41,894 nucleotides of DNA from JBAWZR01 sp037142915 (GCA_037142915.1 JBAWZR010000002.1:1-41894), one strand, 5' to 3'; positions 32,748-41,750 are shown, counted from the stretch's first letter. Translations and numbers: made by a program. Notes: generated by a model not told the origin, from the letters alone.

Positions 32748-32810
32748 GGAAGGGACAGTAGTGGTCTTTAGGGTTTCAAAAAAAATACACAAGTTGAGAA
32801 TATTTTTCCT

Positions 32811-35339
32811 GTGAATCAACCACCTCGTCATTTCCCGAAAAGAGTCCTTTCGGATATTCGTCCGCGTGTTTTTGTTGCGCCGCAACAGCCATCTTCTCAG
32901 GTTTTCCCTGAACGATTCAGTGAAATAAAAAGCGATCAAGAAGAAAGTTTTTTTGAGAGCGAGCCATCAAAGAATATATTGCAAGAAGAGAGTTGGCTCG
33001 GAGCGGAGACTTTTGGTGGAGGCGTGACTAACCCGGAGCGAGTGTCGATTGATGAGGATGCGACCTCACCACAAAAAAAATCGGTAATCGAGGAATCGGT
33101 GTTCTCGTCCGTACCGACTATTCCTATCGTGATGGGCGTCAAGCATTCCTTCAATGGCCGGATTTATCATGGTCATCGTATTACATCGCCTCCTCCCCCC
33201 GTCGAAGAGCCAGAGCAAATAGCTTTGCCTATCGAAGGCGAAGAAGAGTTTATTTCAGCTGTTGTATTTTCAGAAAAATTTTTCAAATTTACAGACCGAC
33301 TGAAAGAAGAATGGGGGATACTTCAAGAATCATCCGGTTTAGTTGGGCACACTCTTTTGAGGCAGTTGACCATGACCGCTCTGCTGCGACCAAAGCGGTT
33401 GGCGTTGGTTGCGAGTGTCGTGGCCGTAGTGTGGGGCGGTGCATTGGTGCATCGCGGTTTGGATTTGCGTGGTCAGGTTTTGGGTGTGTCGCAAACAGGA
33501 GTGAATCAACTCCAATCAGCGGTCGGGGATCTGAAGAATAAAAATTTTGATGGCTCACAACAGAGTTTTGAAAGTGCCGCTCAAGCATTCGGGGATGCAT
33601 CCCAACAATTGAATGATTGGAATAGTACTTTGGTGGAAATTTCACAGTTTATCCCAGGAGCTTCACAGCTCGCTTCGGGCAAATACGCGCTTGATGCCGG
33701 ACAGCATTTCGCGTTGGCGGGCGCAGCGATGAATCCTGTGATCAAGGATTCCCTCGATGCGTCTAAACAGGGATTGAATGGATTGCCACTGCTCGACCTC
33801 CTCCAAAAGAGTCAGGACGCGACCAAAACGGCACTTCAAGAACTCTCTCAGGCGCAGGAGGATCTCGCTAAGGTGAAAATCGATGATTTACCGGCAAACA
33901 AGCAAGCGCAATTTTTGCAGATACGACAAAATCTTCCGACCATCACGAATTCGATGCAGATTTTTCTCGATCAAAGTGCTCTTTTGGCTGATGTGTTCGG
34001 AGTCAATGGTCCTCGGAAGTATCTTTTCTTGCTTCAAAATAATCAGGAGGCTCGTGCTACTGGGGGTTTTATCGGCACCTATGCGTTGTTGGATATCAAT
34101 AATGGTCGCGTGCGGAAATTTTTCGTCGACGGAATTTTCAATCCCGACGGTCAATTGACACAGAATATCGTGCCACCATCGCCGCTTCAAAAAGTGAGTG
34201 GGGTGTGGAGTCTGCATGATAGCAACTGGTTTCCTGATTTTCCTCTGTCCGCGCAGAAGGCCATTTCGTTTTACGAAAAAACCGGTGGTCCGACCATGGA
34301 TGGTGTCATCACGCTTACGCCGACCGTTATCCAAAAACTTCTTACGCTCACGGGGCCAATCACACTCGATGAATATGGTGTCACTTTGGATTCCGATAAT
34401 TTTATGGCGCTGGTGCAGGATCAGGTCGAGTTTCATTATGACAAGGATGAGAACAAACCGAAAAAAATCCTTGCCGATCTCGTGCCATTACTCCTCGATC
34501 GTTTGGCGGGTATGCAGAGCATCGGTCAGGTGAAGGCGGCTCTTGCGATGATGGAAGCATCCCTCAATGAAAAACATATCTTGCTGTATTCGAGTCGGGA
34601 TACCATCGAGCAGAAAATCAAGGAAACCGGTTGGTCGGGTGAGGTGATCGATACGAAGCGGGATTATCTGAGTGTGATCAATACGAATATCAGTGGGTAT
34701 AAGACCGATGGCGTGATCGATCAGAGTATCCGACATCAAGCCGCTATTGCCGATGATGGTTCGATTGTCGATACGGTGACTATCACTCGACACCACACGG
34801 GTGGCAACACCCCGTATGATTTTTGGAACCGGGTGAATGCGGATTATATGCGCGTATTTGTTCCCGAGGGCTCGACTCTGCTCGACGCGAGTGGCTTTAC
34901 CCGGGAGACGGTGCAGTCACCACTGGATTACAAGGCGTTGAATTTTTCTACTGATCCGGATGTGGTTGCGGAGGAGAGTGGCACGACGGTGGATGAGAAA
35001 ACCGGCACTCGGATGTATGCACAGTCCGGTAAGACAGTGTTTGCCAACTGGGTGTATGTCAGTCCCGGTGAGACGGCCACGGTTTCGTATAAATATAAGT
35101 TACCGTTTCGTGTCGAGTCAGCGAATGATTCCGTTCGCGGTTCTTACAGTGTACTTTTTCAAAAACAATCGGGGTCGCTGGGGAGTAAACTCATCTCCGA
35201 AACAATATTTCCTCAATCGTGGAAGGTGTTGTGGAATACGGCAGATGAGGCTATCCATATTTCCGATACGGCATTAGGTTTTGACAAAGACTTGCAAACA
35301 GATCGGTTTTATGGGATAGTATTCGGGTATCCGAATTAG
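32811..35339 (+). CDS. DUF4012 membrane-anchored surface protein
   Basis: The 842-residue protein has a long Pro/Glu/Ser-rich cytoplasmic part (1-190), one membrane helix (about 198-216, LALVASVVAVVWGGALV), a helical stalk (about 220-380) and a DUF4012 domain. DUF4012 is marked by FGVNGPRKYLFLLQNNQEAR then ATGGFIGTYALLDINNGRV (about 392-430), with SLHDSNWFPDFPLSAQKA further on. The C-terminal part is beta-rich (VYVSPGETATVSYKYKLPF). DUF4012 is frequent in Patescibacteria and Gram-positive bacteria and is often near envelope glycan genes; its activity is unknown. The start is GTG, with no in-frame ATG before residue 100 and no clear Shine-Dalgarno. murJ follows after 26 nt. Confidence 0.85.
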   Translation: MNQPPRHFPKRVLSDIRPRVFVAPQQPSSQVFPERFSEIKSDQEESFFESEPSKNILQEESWLGAETFGGGVTNPERVSIDEDATSPQKKSVIEESVFSSVPTIPIVMGVKHSFNGRIYHGHRITSPPPPVEEPEQIALPIEGEEEFISAVVFSEKFFKFTDRLKEEWGILQESSGLVGHTLLRQLTMTALLRPKRLALVASVVAVVWGGALVHRGLDLRGQVLGVSQTGVNQLQSAVGDLKNKNFDGSQQSFESAAQAFGDASQQLNDWNSTLVEISQFIPGASQLASGKYALDAGQHFALAGAAMNPVIKDSLDASKQGLNGLPLLDLLQKSQDATKTALQELSQAQEDLAKVKIDDLPANKQAQFLQIRQNLPTITNSMQIFLDQSALLADVFGVNGPRKYLFLLQNNQEARATGGFIGTYALLDINNGRVRKFFVDGIFNPDGQLTQNIVPPSPLQKVSGVWSLHDSNWFPDFPLSAQKAISFYEKTGGPTMDGVITLTPTVIQKLLTLTGPITLDEYGVTLDSDNFMALVQDQVEFHYDKDENKPKKILADLVPLLLDRLAGMQSIGQVKAALAMMEASLNEKHILLYSSRDTIEQKIKETGWSGEVIDTKRDYLSVINTNISGYKTDGVIDQSIRHQAAIADDGSIVDTVTITRHHTGGNTPYDFWNRVNADYMRVFVPEGSTLLDASGFTRETVQSPLDYKALNFSTDPDVVAEESGTTVDEKTGTRMYAQSGKTVFANWVYVSPGETATVSYKYKLPFRVESANDSVRGSYSVLFQKQSGSLGSKLISETIFPQSWKVLWNTADEAIHISDTALGFDKDLQTDRFYGIVFGYPN

Positions 35340-35365
35340 GGAGTTATGCGCTTGTTTTTCGAATT

Positions 35366-37003
35366 ATGCAACGATGGAAGCTTTTCGTGGAGCGATGTTA
35401 CCAGCCGATCCAGTCCGTGATGTTCTCGGCGGCAGTCATCGGGGTGGCGGGGATTTTGAGCCGATTACTCGGCTTATTTCGTGACCGATTATTGGCCTCG
35501 TCGTTTGGTGCGGGCGATACTTTGGACGCGTATTATGCCGCCTTCCGCATTCCTGATACGATTTATGGTCTCCTGATTGCGGGCGCTCTTTCGGCTGCCC
35601 TGGTGCCGGTATTCATCCAGACGCGGACGGAGAAGGGGGAATCTGCCTCATGGCGGTTGGTCTCGGACTTCCTTACGATATTAGTCGAGAGTATCTTCGT
35701 CATCACTCTTTTGGCGTTTCTTTTTTCGCCGGTGATTTTGAATTATCTTGTACCAGGATTTGTCGGTGAGAAGCGAGAGTTGACACTCGAACTCACGAGA
35801 ATTATGCTCTTGTCGCCATTAATTTTTGGTATGAGCGCCGTGTTCGGTGGTGTGCTCATCGCGCAGAAACAATTTTTCGTCTATTCGTTGGCGCCGCTCC
35901 TGTATAATGTCGGGATTATTTTCGGCATCCTCTTTGGTATTCCGTTGTTCGGAGTTTCGGCCTTGGGGTATGGTGTGCTTTTGGGTTCGTCTCTTCACTT
36001 TCTGTTGCAATGGCGGGCTGCGGCGCGATTGGGATATCATTTTCAAAGTCGGATTTTCTCCGCGTGGAAGGATAAGCTCGTGCGCCAGGTTATATGGTTG
36101 ATGATTCCGCGTTCGTTGGGGATGGCGATGAGTCAGGTCAGCCTTTTGTTGATCGCGTATTTTGCTTCTAGTCTTCCATCAGGGAGTTTGGCGGAGTTTT
36201 CGTTGGCGATCAATTTGCAGGCGGTGCCACTTGGATTGTTCGGGGTAGCTTTTTCATTGGCGGTATTTCCGACGCTCTCCCGCTATGCTGCCGAACAGGA
36301 TCTGACAGATTTTTTCTCTTTGCTGGCGAGTACGACCCGCCGTATTCTTTTTTTCGTTCTGCCGATGACCGTCCTCTTTATCGTTTTGCGGGCACAGATC
36401 GTCCGTATTGTTTTGGGTGGCGGTTATTTTAATTGGGAGGATACGATTCTGACATACAAGGTTTTGGGAATTCTCTCGCTCAGTCTATTTGCGCAGAGTC
36501 TCGTCCAACTTTTTTCGCGGGCTTTTTTCGCCCTGCACAATACGCGTACGCCATTGTTCGTTGCGGTCGTCAGTGAAGTGGTGCAGATTATTCTCCTCAT
36601 TACGCTGGTTCCGCGATTGGGGCTGCTCGCTCTGGCGGCGGCGTTTGCGATATCGAGTGTGGTTAATTGCGTGTTGCTTTACTGGTTGCTGCGCCGGCGA
36701 TTGTCGAGCGTGTGGCAGGAGCGATTGGTACTCGTGCCGACCGCCAAAATTCTCATTGCGTCATTGGGAGCGGGGATTGTTGCACAACTCACCAAGACAT
36801 GGTTCGGTCTCAATCTCAGTCCGCTCGACACCTTCGTGAGCGTGTTTTTCCAGGCGAGCATCACCACGCTGACCGCGCTCAGCATCTTCCTTATTCTGAG
36901 TCAGCTGATGCATATCGAAGAATTCGAATATCTCAAAAAGTTCATCCAAAAGAAAGTGCTCAACCAACCAACCACCCTTATGCCCGACGAAACCCACGGG
37001 TAA
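35366..37003 (+). CDS. murJ: Lipid II flippase MurJ (MviN)
   Basis: The 545-residue polytopic protein has about 14 helices. Family elements include GIAGILSR-like VAGILSRLLGLFRDRLLASS (28-47), DAYYAAFRIPDTIYGLLIAG (54-73) with the conserved Arg, and LVPVFIQ. It moves undecaprenyl-PP-linked peptidoglycan precursor across the membrane. With murB it shows that the cell makes peptidoglycan. It shares the DUF4012 transcript. The C-terminus is cytoplasmic and basic (KKFIQKKVLNQPT). No clear terminator precedes the lysS promoter. Confidence 0.92.
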   Translation: MQRWKLFVERCYQPIQSVMFSAAVIGVAGILSRLLGLFRDRLLASSFGAGDTLDAYYAAFRIPDTIYGLLIAGALSAALVPVFIQTRTEKGESASWRLVSDFLTILVESIFVITLLAFLFSPVILNYLVPGFVGEKRELTLELTRIMLLSPLIFGMSAVFGGVLIAQKQFFVYSLAPLLYNVGIIFGILFGIPLFGVSALGYGVLLGSSLHFLLQWRAAARLGYHFQSRIFSAWKDKLVRQVIWLMIPRSLGMAMSQVSLLLIAYFASSLPSGSLAEFSLAINLQAVPLGLFGVAFSLAVFPTLSRYAAEQDLTDFFSLLASTTRRILFFVLPMTVLFIVLRAQIVRIVLGGGYFNWEDTILTYKVLGILSLSLFAQSLVQLFSRAFFALHNTRTPLFVAVVSEVVQIILLITLVPRLGLLALAAAFAISSVVNCVLLYWLLRRRLSSVWQERLVLVPTAKILIASLGAGIVAQLTKTWFGLNLSPLDTFVSVFFQASITTLTALSIFLILSQLMHIEEFEYLKKFIQKKVLNQPTTLMPDETHG

Positions 37004-37027
37004 TTTCAATGAGGATTATTTTTTTGT

Positions 37028-37056
37028 TTGTGTGTTTCGGAAAAACTCCTTATAAT
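37028..37056 (+). promoter_or_regulatory. Promoter for lysS
   Basis: TTGTGT, a 17-nt spacer and a consensus TATAAT. The leader is about 32 nt. Confidence 0.65.
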
Positions 37057-37094
37057 AGGGGATAGAAGAGCGATATATTTTTCTTTTTTTCTTT

Positions 37095-38645
37095 ATGACT
37101 TCACCATCCATCCCGCAGGAAACGACTAATATTAACGATGAACGCGCCGTACGTTTGGATAAGCTGCGCCAGATCGAAGCGCTTGGTATTCACTCACATC
37201 CTGATCAGTTTGAAAAAACGCATACGGTCAGCGATATTCTCCAACATGGCGAGCAGGAGACTGTTCGATCTAATGAGGAAGTGCAGGCAAATCCTCAACC
37301 AGCTTTCCGTACTGCTGGACGTATCATCGGTCTCCGCCGTCACGGAAAAATGTTTTTTGCTGATATCCAAGATGAGACGGGTGTTTTGCAATTGTGTTTA
37401 TTCCAGAATGTTGTGGGTGAGAAAATCTATCAACAACTTTTCGATTTCTTGGATTTGGGTGATTTTATCGGTGTCTATGGTGAGTTGGCCACGACGCGAC
37501 AGGGGAAACTCGCCCTCGTGACGACGGAGGCGACCCTGCTCGGTAAGGCGCTGCGACCATTGGCCGGGAAATTTCACGGTCTCGAAGACACGGAGAAGAA
37601 GTATCGCCAGCGGTATTTGGATACCTTGGCCGATCGCGAATCATTCCATCGGTTCGTCGTTCGGAGTCGGCTCGTGCAATCCATCCGCACACGACTTCTT
37701 GGCAAGCACTTCACCGAAATTATGACCCGCACACTCCAACCGCAGGCTGGTGGCGCCGTGGCCAAACCGTTCCTCACGCACCACAATGCCCTCGATCAGG
37801 ATTTCGCATTGCGTATTTCGCCCGAGCTCGACCTCAAGACGGCTATCATCGCCGGGTTTGATCGAGTGTTCGAGTTCGCGACGAATTTTCGCAATGAGGG
37901 TATCGACCCGAGCCATTTACAGGAATTTCAGATGCTCGAGTGGTACTGCGCGTATGAAAACTTCGAGCGTGGCATCGAATGGACGACGGAAATTATGCGC
38001 GAATGCATACCCGAAGCCTTGGGCGCGAACACCTTCACCGTCTACGATCGACAGGGGACTGCTTGCGAAATCGATATCGCCGCTCCGTTTCGTCGTGTCA
38101 CCTTTGGCGAACTCCTTGCCGAACAGGGCGTGGACATATTCGCCTCGAAAGAAGAGTTGGCAGTTGTTGCGAGACAGAATGGTTTACTGGAAGAAGAGAT
38201 TCGTACCCGTTCGCGCGGTAACCTGCTCGATGAGATTTATAAGAAACTGGTGCGACCGAATATTATCCAGCCGACATTCATCACACATCACCCGGCCGAC
38301 CTGCTGCCTCTGGCACGGCAGAATGATGCCGACCCGCGGCTCGCAGATAGCTATCAACTGTTGATCGCTTCGTGGGAAGTGGTGAAGGGGTATAGCGAGC
38401 TCGTCGACTCGACTCGTCAGCGCGCGATGCTCGAGGAGCAATCCCGAGAGAAAGCCAGTGGCGATGAAGAAGCAATGTCTGTCAATGAGGAATACCTCGC
38501 CGCGATGGAGCACGGTATGCCGCCGATCACCGGTTGCGGTATCGGTATCGATCGCCTCGCCACCCTCATCACCGGGCAAAAAAACCTCCGCGATTGCGTC
38601 CTTTTCCCCTTGATGAAGCCTGATGACGGGTATGAATCTATCTGA
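37095..38645 (+). CDS. lysS: Lysyl-tRNA synthetase, class II
   Basis: The 516-residue class IIb enzyme has an N-terminal OB-fold (about 70-165, with TAGRIIGLRRHGKMFFADIQ) that reads the tRNA-Lys anticodon. Next come RQRYLD, motif 2 FRNEGIDPSHLQEFQMLEWY (about 262-281), and motif 3 GIGIDRLATLITGQ with RDCVLFPLMKP at the C-terminus. It charges tRNA-Lys, whose UUU isoacceptor is at 22042. The N-terminal lead is short and acidic. The stop is TGA. It is monocistronic with its own promoter. Confidence 0.96.
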   Translation: MTSPSIPQETTNINDERAVRLDKLRQIEALGIHSHPDQFEKTHTVSDILQHGEQETVRSNEEVQANPQPAFRTAGRIIGLRRHGKMFFADIQDETGVLQLCLFQNVVGEKIYQQLFDFLDLGDFIGVYGELATTRQGKLALVTTEATLLGKALRPLAGKFHGLEDTEKKYRQRYLDTLADRESFHRFVVRSRLVQSIRTRLLGKHFTEIMTRTLQPQAGGAVAKPFLTHHNALDQDFALRISPELDLKTAIIAGFDRVFEFATNFRNEGIDPSHLQEFQMLEWYCAYENFERGIEWTTEIMRECIPEALGANTFTVYDRQGTACEIDIAAPFRRVTFGELLAEQGVDIFASKEELAVVARQNGLLEEEIRTRSRGNLLDEIYKKLVRPNIIQPTFITHHPADLLPLARQNDADPRLADSYQLLIASWEVVKGYSELVDSTRQRAMLEEQSREKASGDEEAMSVNEEYLAAMEHGMPPITGCGIGIDRLATLITGQKNLRDCVLFPLMKPDDGYESI

Positions 38646-38648
38646 GGC

Positions 38649-38677
38649 TTGACAAATTTACTGAGAGATGCTAAAAA
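38649..38677 (+). promoter_or_regulatory. Promoter for the 38766 secreted protein
   Basis: Consensus TTGACA, a 17-nt spacer ending TGC, then TAAAAA. It begins 4 nt after the lysS stop. GGGAGGG (38752-38758) gives a strong ribosome-binding site. Confidence 0.7.
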
Positions 38678-38765
38678 TGGAGTACATTCCCTGGAGAAAA
38701 TTCTTGGGAATAAAAGTATTCATTAACAATATAACTGTAGTAAAAAAGCTCGGGAGGGCTTTGTC

Positions 38766-39674
38766 ATGAAAAAAATAGCTTTAAAAGTAATAATGATGGT
38801 TTGTGGACTGCTTGGCGCGGGGATTGCTCTGGCTGATAGCCCATTCATGATTGTGTACAAATATCAGGCATATACACAGGTGCCTAATCCGTACCGATCC
38901 GAGCTTGTGTTTACTCCAGGGTCGACAGCCTTGGGGACACAGTTCGTAACTGATGCGGTATCGCCGTATCCGAACGCAACCCTCAATGATCTTGGAGAGT
39001 CTCTTGATTTCTCGAAAATTAGACAGGCTTGTTTTGGGGATAACACGAACAACTGGACATGTCCTGCTAGTACGCCACTCAACAGGTGGGCGCACGGCGA
39101 GTACACCATCTTCACCTTGGGGAATACGCCCGAGGGGATGGTGAGCGCTACCACGGGTGGAAATGTCTATCTACTCTACCAATCTGATCAGCATGGTTTG
39201 CTCACCTTGTGGGCCAAGGGTGGGGATGGCATACTTCCAATGAACAGTATTCCAGCTCCGTGGCAAGCGACTTGGGAAAGTATTCCGTGGAGTCGAACGG
39301 CTGAGGGTAATATTAGTTTTGGCACGCCGATGCCTTCCTCGGTCGTATTCATAGCCAAAGAAGGAAGGCTAGTTGCCACCTTCGGTAGTAATGTTTTGGG
39401 GAGTAAGTTTTCTCGGACGGTATCGCTTGGAGCACGAGAGCTGGGAGTCGTGTGGAATGGTGTCGTCGCGGGCTGGAATGATCCTGTGAAAGGGTCGTTC
39501 AGTGTCGATGCGAACGGTAATGCGATTTTGACTATTGTAGGGCTTACGCCGAGTGATTGCGGGAACATTTCCGTGCCGTTATCGGTTGATAGGCCTTATC
39601 TGGTGCTCGATAAGTTTGACTCAATCGTAGGTGCTGGGAAGGGCAGTCAGGACATATGTCTTGACGGCAAATAG
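38766..39674 (+). CDS. Secreted protein of unknown function
   Basis: The 302-residue protein has a clear signal peptide: MKKIALKVIMMVCGLLGAG, then cleavage after ALA (about residue 23). The mature part is beta-rich and Trp/Gly/Thr-rich with four Cys (CFGDNTNNWTCPAS, SDCGNISV, DICLDG), consistent with two disulfides. I recognise no family. It has a strong consensus promoter, a good Shine-Dalgarno and its own terminator, so it is probably well expressed as a single gene. Confidence 0.75.
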   Translation: MKKIALKVIMMVCGLLGAGIALADSPFMIVYKYQAYTQVPNPYRSELVFTPGSTALGTQFVTDAVSPYPNATLNDLGESLDFSKIRQACFGDNTNNWTCPASTPLNRWAHGEYTIFTLGNTPEGMVSATTGGNVYLLYQSDQHGLLTLWAKGGDGILPMNSIPAPWQATWESIPWSRTAEGNISFGTPMPSSVVFIAKEGRLVATFGSNVLGSKFSRTVSLGARELGVVWNGVVAGWNDPVKGSFSVDANGNAILTIVGLTPSDCGNISVPLSVDRPYLVLDKFDSIVGAGKGSQDICLDGK

Positions 39675-39721
39675 AAAGCTTAATGGTTGAAAAAACAACC
39701 AGATAGGCATAATGTAGTATG

Positions 39722-39762
39722 AGCGGGAAGAATTCTTACAAAAGAATTCGACCCGCTTTTTT
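39722..39762 (+). terminator. Intrinsic terminator after the 38766 gene
   Basis: GCGGG/CCCGC outer stem and AGAATTCTT/AAGAATTC inner stem, ending in TTTTTT. Confidence 0.85.
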
Positions 39763-39790
39763 AATGGGAATGTTAAATTCAAAACGCCTA

Positions 39791-39818
39791 TTGACAGCGA
39801 GAGAAGAAGTGCTAAGAT
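39791..39818 (+). promoter_or_regulatory. Promoter of the candidate short transcript
   Basis: Consensus TTGACA, a 16-nt spacer ending TGC, then TAAGAT. The expected transcript start coincides with the ATG at 39825. Confidence 0.65.
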
Positions 39819-39824
39819 AGTCGT

Positions 39825-39956
39825 ATGAGTCACATCGCACACACAAATTTCTGGTTTAGTTTTTACTTTACGGAACTCCCTCGGGAGACTTGTGGTGTTG
39901 CGTGATTTTTTCTGAATCAAGCAATACAGACGGGTCCCTCGCGGGATCTGTTTTTT
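39825..39956 (+). ncRNA. Candidate ~130-nt small RNA or leader with tiny leaderless ORF
   Basis: The gene-poor stretch 39675-40015 holds a terminator, a strong promoter, this segment and a second promoter. The segment starts at the predicted transcript start, can encode a 26-residue peptide (39825-39905, MSHIAHTNFWFSFYF...), and ends in a terminator. Two similar self-complementary stretches, CTCCCTCGGGAG (39876-39887) and TCCCTCGCGGGA (39935-39946), could pair alternatively, as in an attenuator. It may instead be a free small RNA. Confidence 0.4.
39926..39956 (+). terminator. Intrinsic terminator of the candidate short transcript
   Basis: ACAGA-(CGGG bulge)-TCCC pairs with GGGA-TCTGT around the TCGC loop, followed by TTTTTT. 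Confidence 0.7.
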
Positions 39957-39962
39957 GTTTGG

Positions 39963-39992
39963 TTGGAAATCAATGAACAGTTCGTTTACAAT
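39963..39992 (+). promoter_or_regulatory. Possible promoter for the 40016 gene
   Basis: TTGGAA, an 18-nt spacer, then TACAAT. It lies directly after the terminator. Confidence 0.45.
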
Positions 39993-40015
39993 TTTACAAT
40001 TAGGGTAGGTGGGTT

Positions 40016-40381
40016 ATGAAAACGCGAGAATATTCTGCAGTGGACAGAATAAAAAATCCATGGGATGCGGTCGACCGTTTGGTAGTGGTCAAAGGTCAGA
40101 CTGTGGGATGGGAGGCTGTGCCCATTGAAGCACAACAAGGACAAGATTTGGTAATGGTAGAAGTTAAGACCGTGCAGGAGGTTATACCGGCGGGAAGTGC
40201 AGGGTATAATCCTGGGTTGCTCGTACACAAACGGCATTTAGACGCCTTCCCCGAGAGAGAGTATTATTTCTACCTAGAAGGGAAAATAATAAGTGAAGAG
40301 AATCCATATCAAAATGGGCAGCCAGTCAGGTTTTGTGTTATTCCGGATTCATGTCTCTATGTTATTTGTGAGGGGAACTAA
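40016..40381 (+). CDS. Small soluble protein of unknown function
   Basis: The 121-residue protein has no signal peptide or membrane helix. It starts MKTREYSAVDRIKNPWDAVD and has alternating strands (VMVEVKTVQEVI, EYYFYLEGKII, RFCVIPDSCLYVIC), suggesting a small beta-sheet fold. No family was recognised. A good ribosome-binding site (AGGTGGG) precedes the ATG, and a perfect terminator follows, so it is a real single gene. Confidence 0.65.
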   Translation: MKTREYSAVDRIKNPWDAVDRLVVVKGQTVGWEAVPIEAQQGQDLVMVEVKTVQEVIPAGSAGYNPGLLVHKRHLDAFPEREYYFYLEGKIISEENPYQNGQPVRFCVIPDSCLYVICEGN

Positions 40382-40396
40382 ATATGTTCTCCTTCC

Positions 40397-40427
40397 GGCT
40401 CGTCGAAAACTATCGACGAGCCTTTTT
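40397..40427 (+). terminator. Intrinsic terminator after the 40016 gene
   Basis: A perfect 10-bp stem GGCTCGTCGA/TCGACGAGCC with a 6-nt loop, followed by TTTTT. Confidence 0.95.
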
Positions 40428-40453
40428 CTTTGGGCTATTTTTCGTTTTTGGGC

Positions 40454-40459
40454 TATGAT
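40454..40459 (+). promoter_or_regulatory. -10 element giving a probably leaderless C39-like transcript
   Basis: TATGAT ends 7 nt before the ATG at 40466, so transcription should begin at the start codon. No good -35 was seen. Confidence 0.45.
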
Positions 40460-40465
40460 GAAGGT

Positions 40466-41275
40466 ATGAAAAAGCAAACGAAAGTAAACATATGGGTGGG
40501 GGGAGTTTGTCTGATACTAGCAGTGTCGGGTTGGTTGTGGTTTGTTTACTTCGTAAAGACGGGTAAGAATATTCCTGTAGTGGAAAATACGGAGGTTATT
40601 GAAAAAAAGATAAATCTTCCAACTAAAGAAGAACCGCCTCCGGTGATAAATATCCCAGAACAAGTATCGTCCGCAAAAACAGTTGTCATGGATACTGAGA
40701 AAATGCAGTCTGTACCGTTTACCTCGCAGGCGCCACGTGGTCAGTGGAGTACCGCGATGTTTCAGGATGCGTGCGAGGAAGCGAGTGTGTTGATGGCGTA
40801 TGCGTGGACACAAGGGCAGACAAAATTGACAGCTCATGAAGTGGATCGGGATATTCGGGCGATGTCGGCGTGGGAGATTAAGCGTTTTGGCCAGGATGTC
40901 GACCTCTCGCCCGAGGATACGGCGGTGTTGATGCGGGAGTATTGGAAATGGCAGAATGTTTCGGTGCAGGATGGTATTTCGAAACAGGATATCATCAATG
41001 TTTTGTATGATGGTGCTGTGGTGATCGTGCCGACGAATGGCAAGGCCTTGAAGAATCCATTCTTCACAGATGGTGGTCCGGCTGAACATATGCTCGTAAT
41101 CATCGGGTACGACCCGAAGCAAAAACAATTTATCACGAATGATCCGGGGACGAAGTATGGTGCGGGCTATCGGTACGATGAGAATGTGCTTTATGGGGCT
41201 ATTCGTGCCTATCCGACGGGGGATCACTTGCCGATAGTCGGTGTGCGGAAAGCGATGATCGTGGTGACGAAATAA
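40466..41275 (+). CDS. C39-like (papain-fold) cysteine peptidase, membrane-anchored
   Basis: The 269-residue protein has an N-terminal membrane helix (about 8-30), a linker (about 31-75) and a Peptidase_C39_2-like domain. VPFTSQAPRGQWSTAMFQ (83-100) leads to the candidate nucleophile Cys103 (DACEEAS). His208 follows in GGPAEHMLVIIGYD, and Asp226 in TNDPGTKYGAGY completes the triad. Domains of this kind cleave peptides or cell-wall crosslinks outside the membrane, but some are inactive binders. I chose the ATG at 40466; an in-frame start at 40430 would lie upstream of the -10 and add an implausible lead. Confidence 0.85.
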   Translation: MKKQTKVNIWVGGVCLILAVSGWLWFVYFVKTGKNIPVVENTEVIEKKINLPTKEEPPPVINIPEQVSSAKTVVMDTEKMQSVPFTSQAPRGQWSTAMFQDACEEASVLMAYAWTQGQTKLTAHEVDRDIRAMSAWEIKRFGQDVDLSPEDTAVLMREYWKWQNVSVQDGISKQDIINVLYDGAVVIVPTNGKALKNPFFTDGGPAEHMLVIIGYDPKQKQFITNDPGTKYGAGYRYDENVLYGAIRAYPTGDHLPIVGVRKAMIVVTK

Positions 41276-41303
41276 GGCTGATAGAATGAGTGATCTTGAG
41301 GTC

Positions 41304-41333
41304 TTGACAAAGTACCAATAAGTATGCTATAGT
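41304..41333 (+). promoter_or_regulatory. Promoter for the 41392 gene
   Basis: Consensus TTGACA, an 18-nt spacer ending TGC, then TATAGT. The leader is about 50 nt and rich in A and C. Confidence 0.7.
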
Positions 41334-41391
41334 TTTGAGGTTATTTATCAACAACTACATCAACACAAACAACAAAAACCAGGAGAAGATG

Positions 41392-41721
41392 ATGAGCACA
41401 GAAGATAAAAGAAACATCAGCGTAAGTTGGATGGATGGAAAGGAATGGCTGAATCTCGCGATTGAGGAGAAAGCAGCTGGTCAGCTAAGAGAGATGGCGA
41501 AATTTTTGGATAACGAAAGCTCAGAGGAAAAAATATCGACTCTGGGGGCTGCCGCCAATAATAAGAAAAAAGCTGTAGAATTAGCGTTTGAAATTGGTTC
41601 AAAGGCGGTACTTCTCAAGGCTTTGCGGGAGGCGGTGAAGAATACTGATGATGTTATCACTATTTATTTAGTTGCAGAAAACCAAAGTGGGAAAAGATTG
41701 CAGGGAGTAAAAGTTTTATAG
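41392..41721 (+). CDS. Small soluble protein of unknown function
   Basis: The 109-residue protein is mostly helical and charged (LAIEEKAAGQLREMAKFLDN), then a KKKAVELAFEIGSKAVLLKA helix and a short strand TIYLVAENQSGK. It has no membrane segment and no recognised family. AGGAG at 41381 is 6 nt before ATG 41392 and only 3 nt before ATG 41389, so the second ATG is preferred. It has its own promoter and terminator. Confidence 0.65.
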   Translation: MSTEDKRNISVSWMDGKEWLNLAIEEKAAGQLREMAKFLDNESSEEKISTLGAAANNKKKAVELAFEIGSKAVLLKALREAVKNTDDVITIYLVAENQSGKRLQGVKVL

Positions 41722-41750
41722 GATTTCTGGCTAGTAGTTTTTCTGTCTCG

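Noticed and set aside
40517..41227. Minus-strand open frame of 236 codons opposite the C39-like gene
   Set aside because: No recognisable features; the opposite strand encodes a clear membrane-anchored peptidase.
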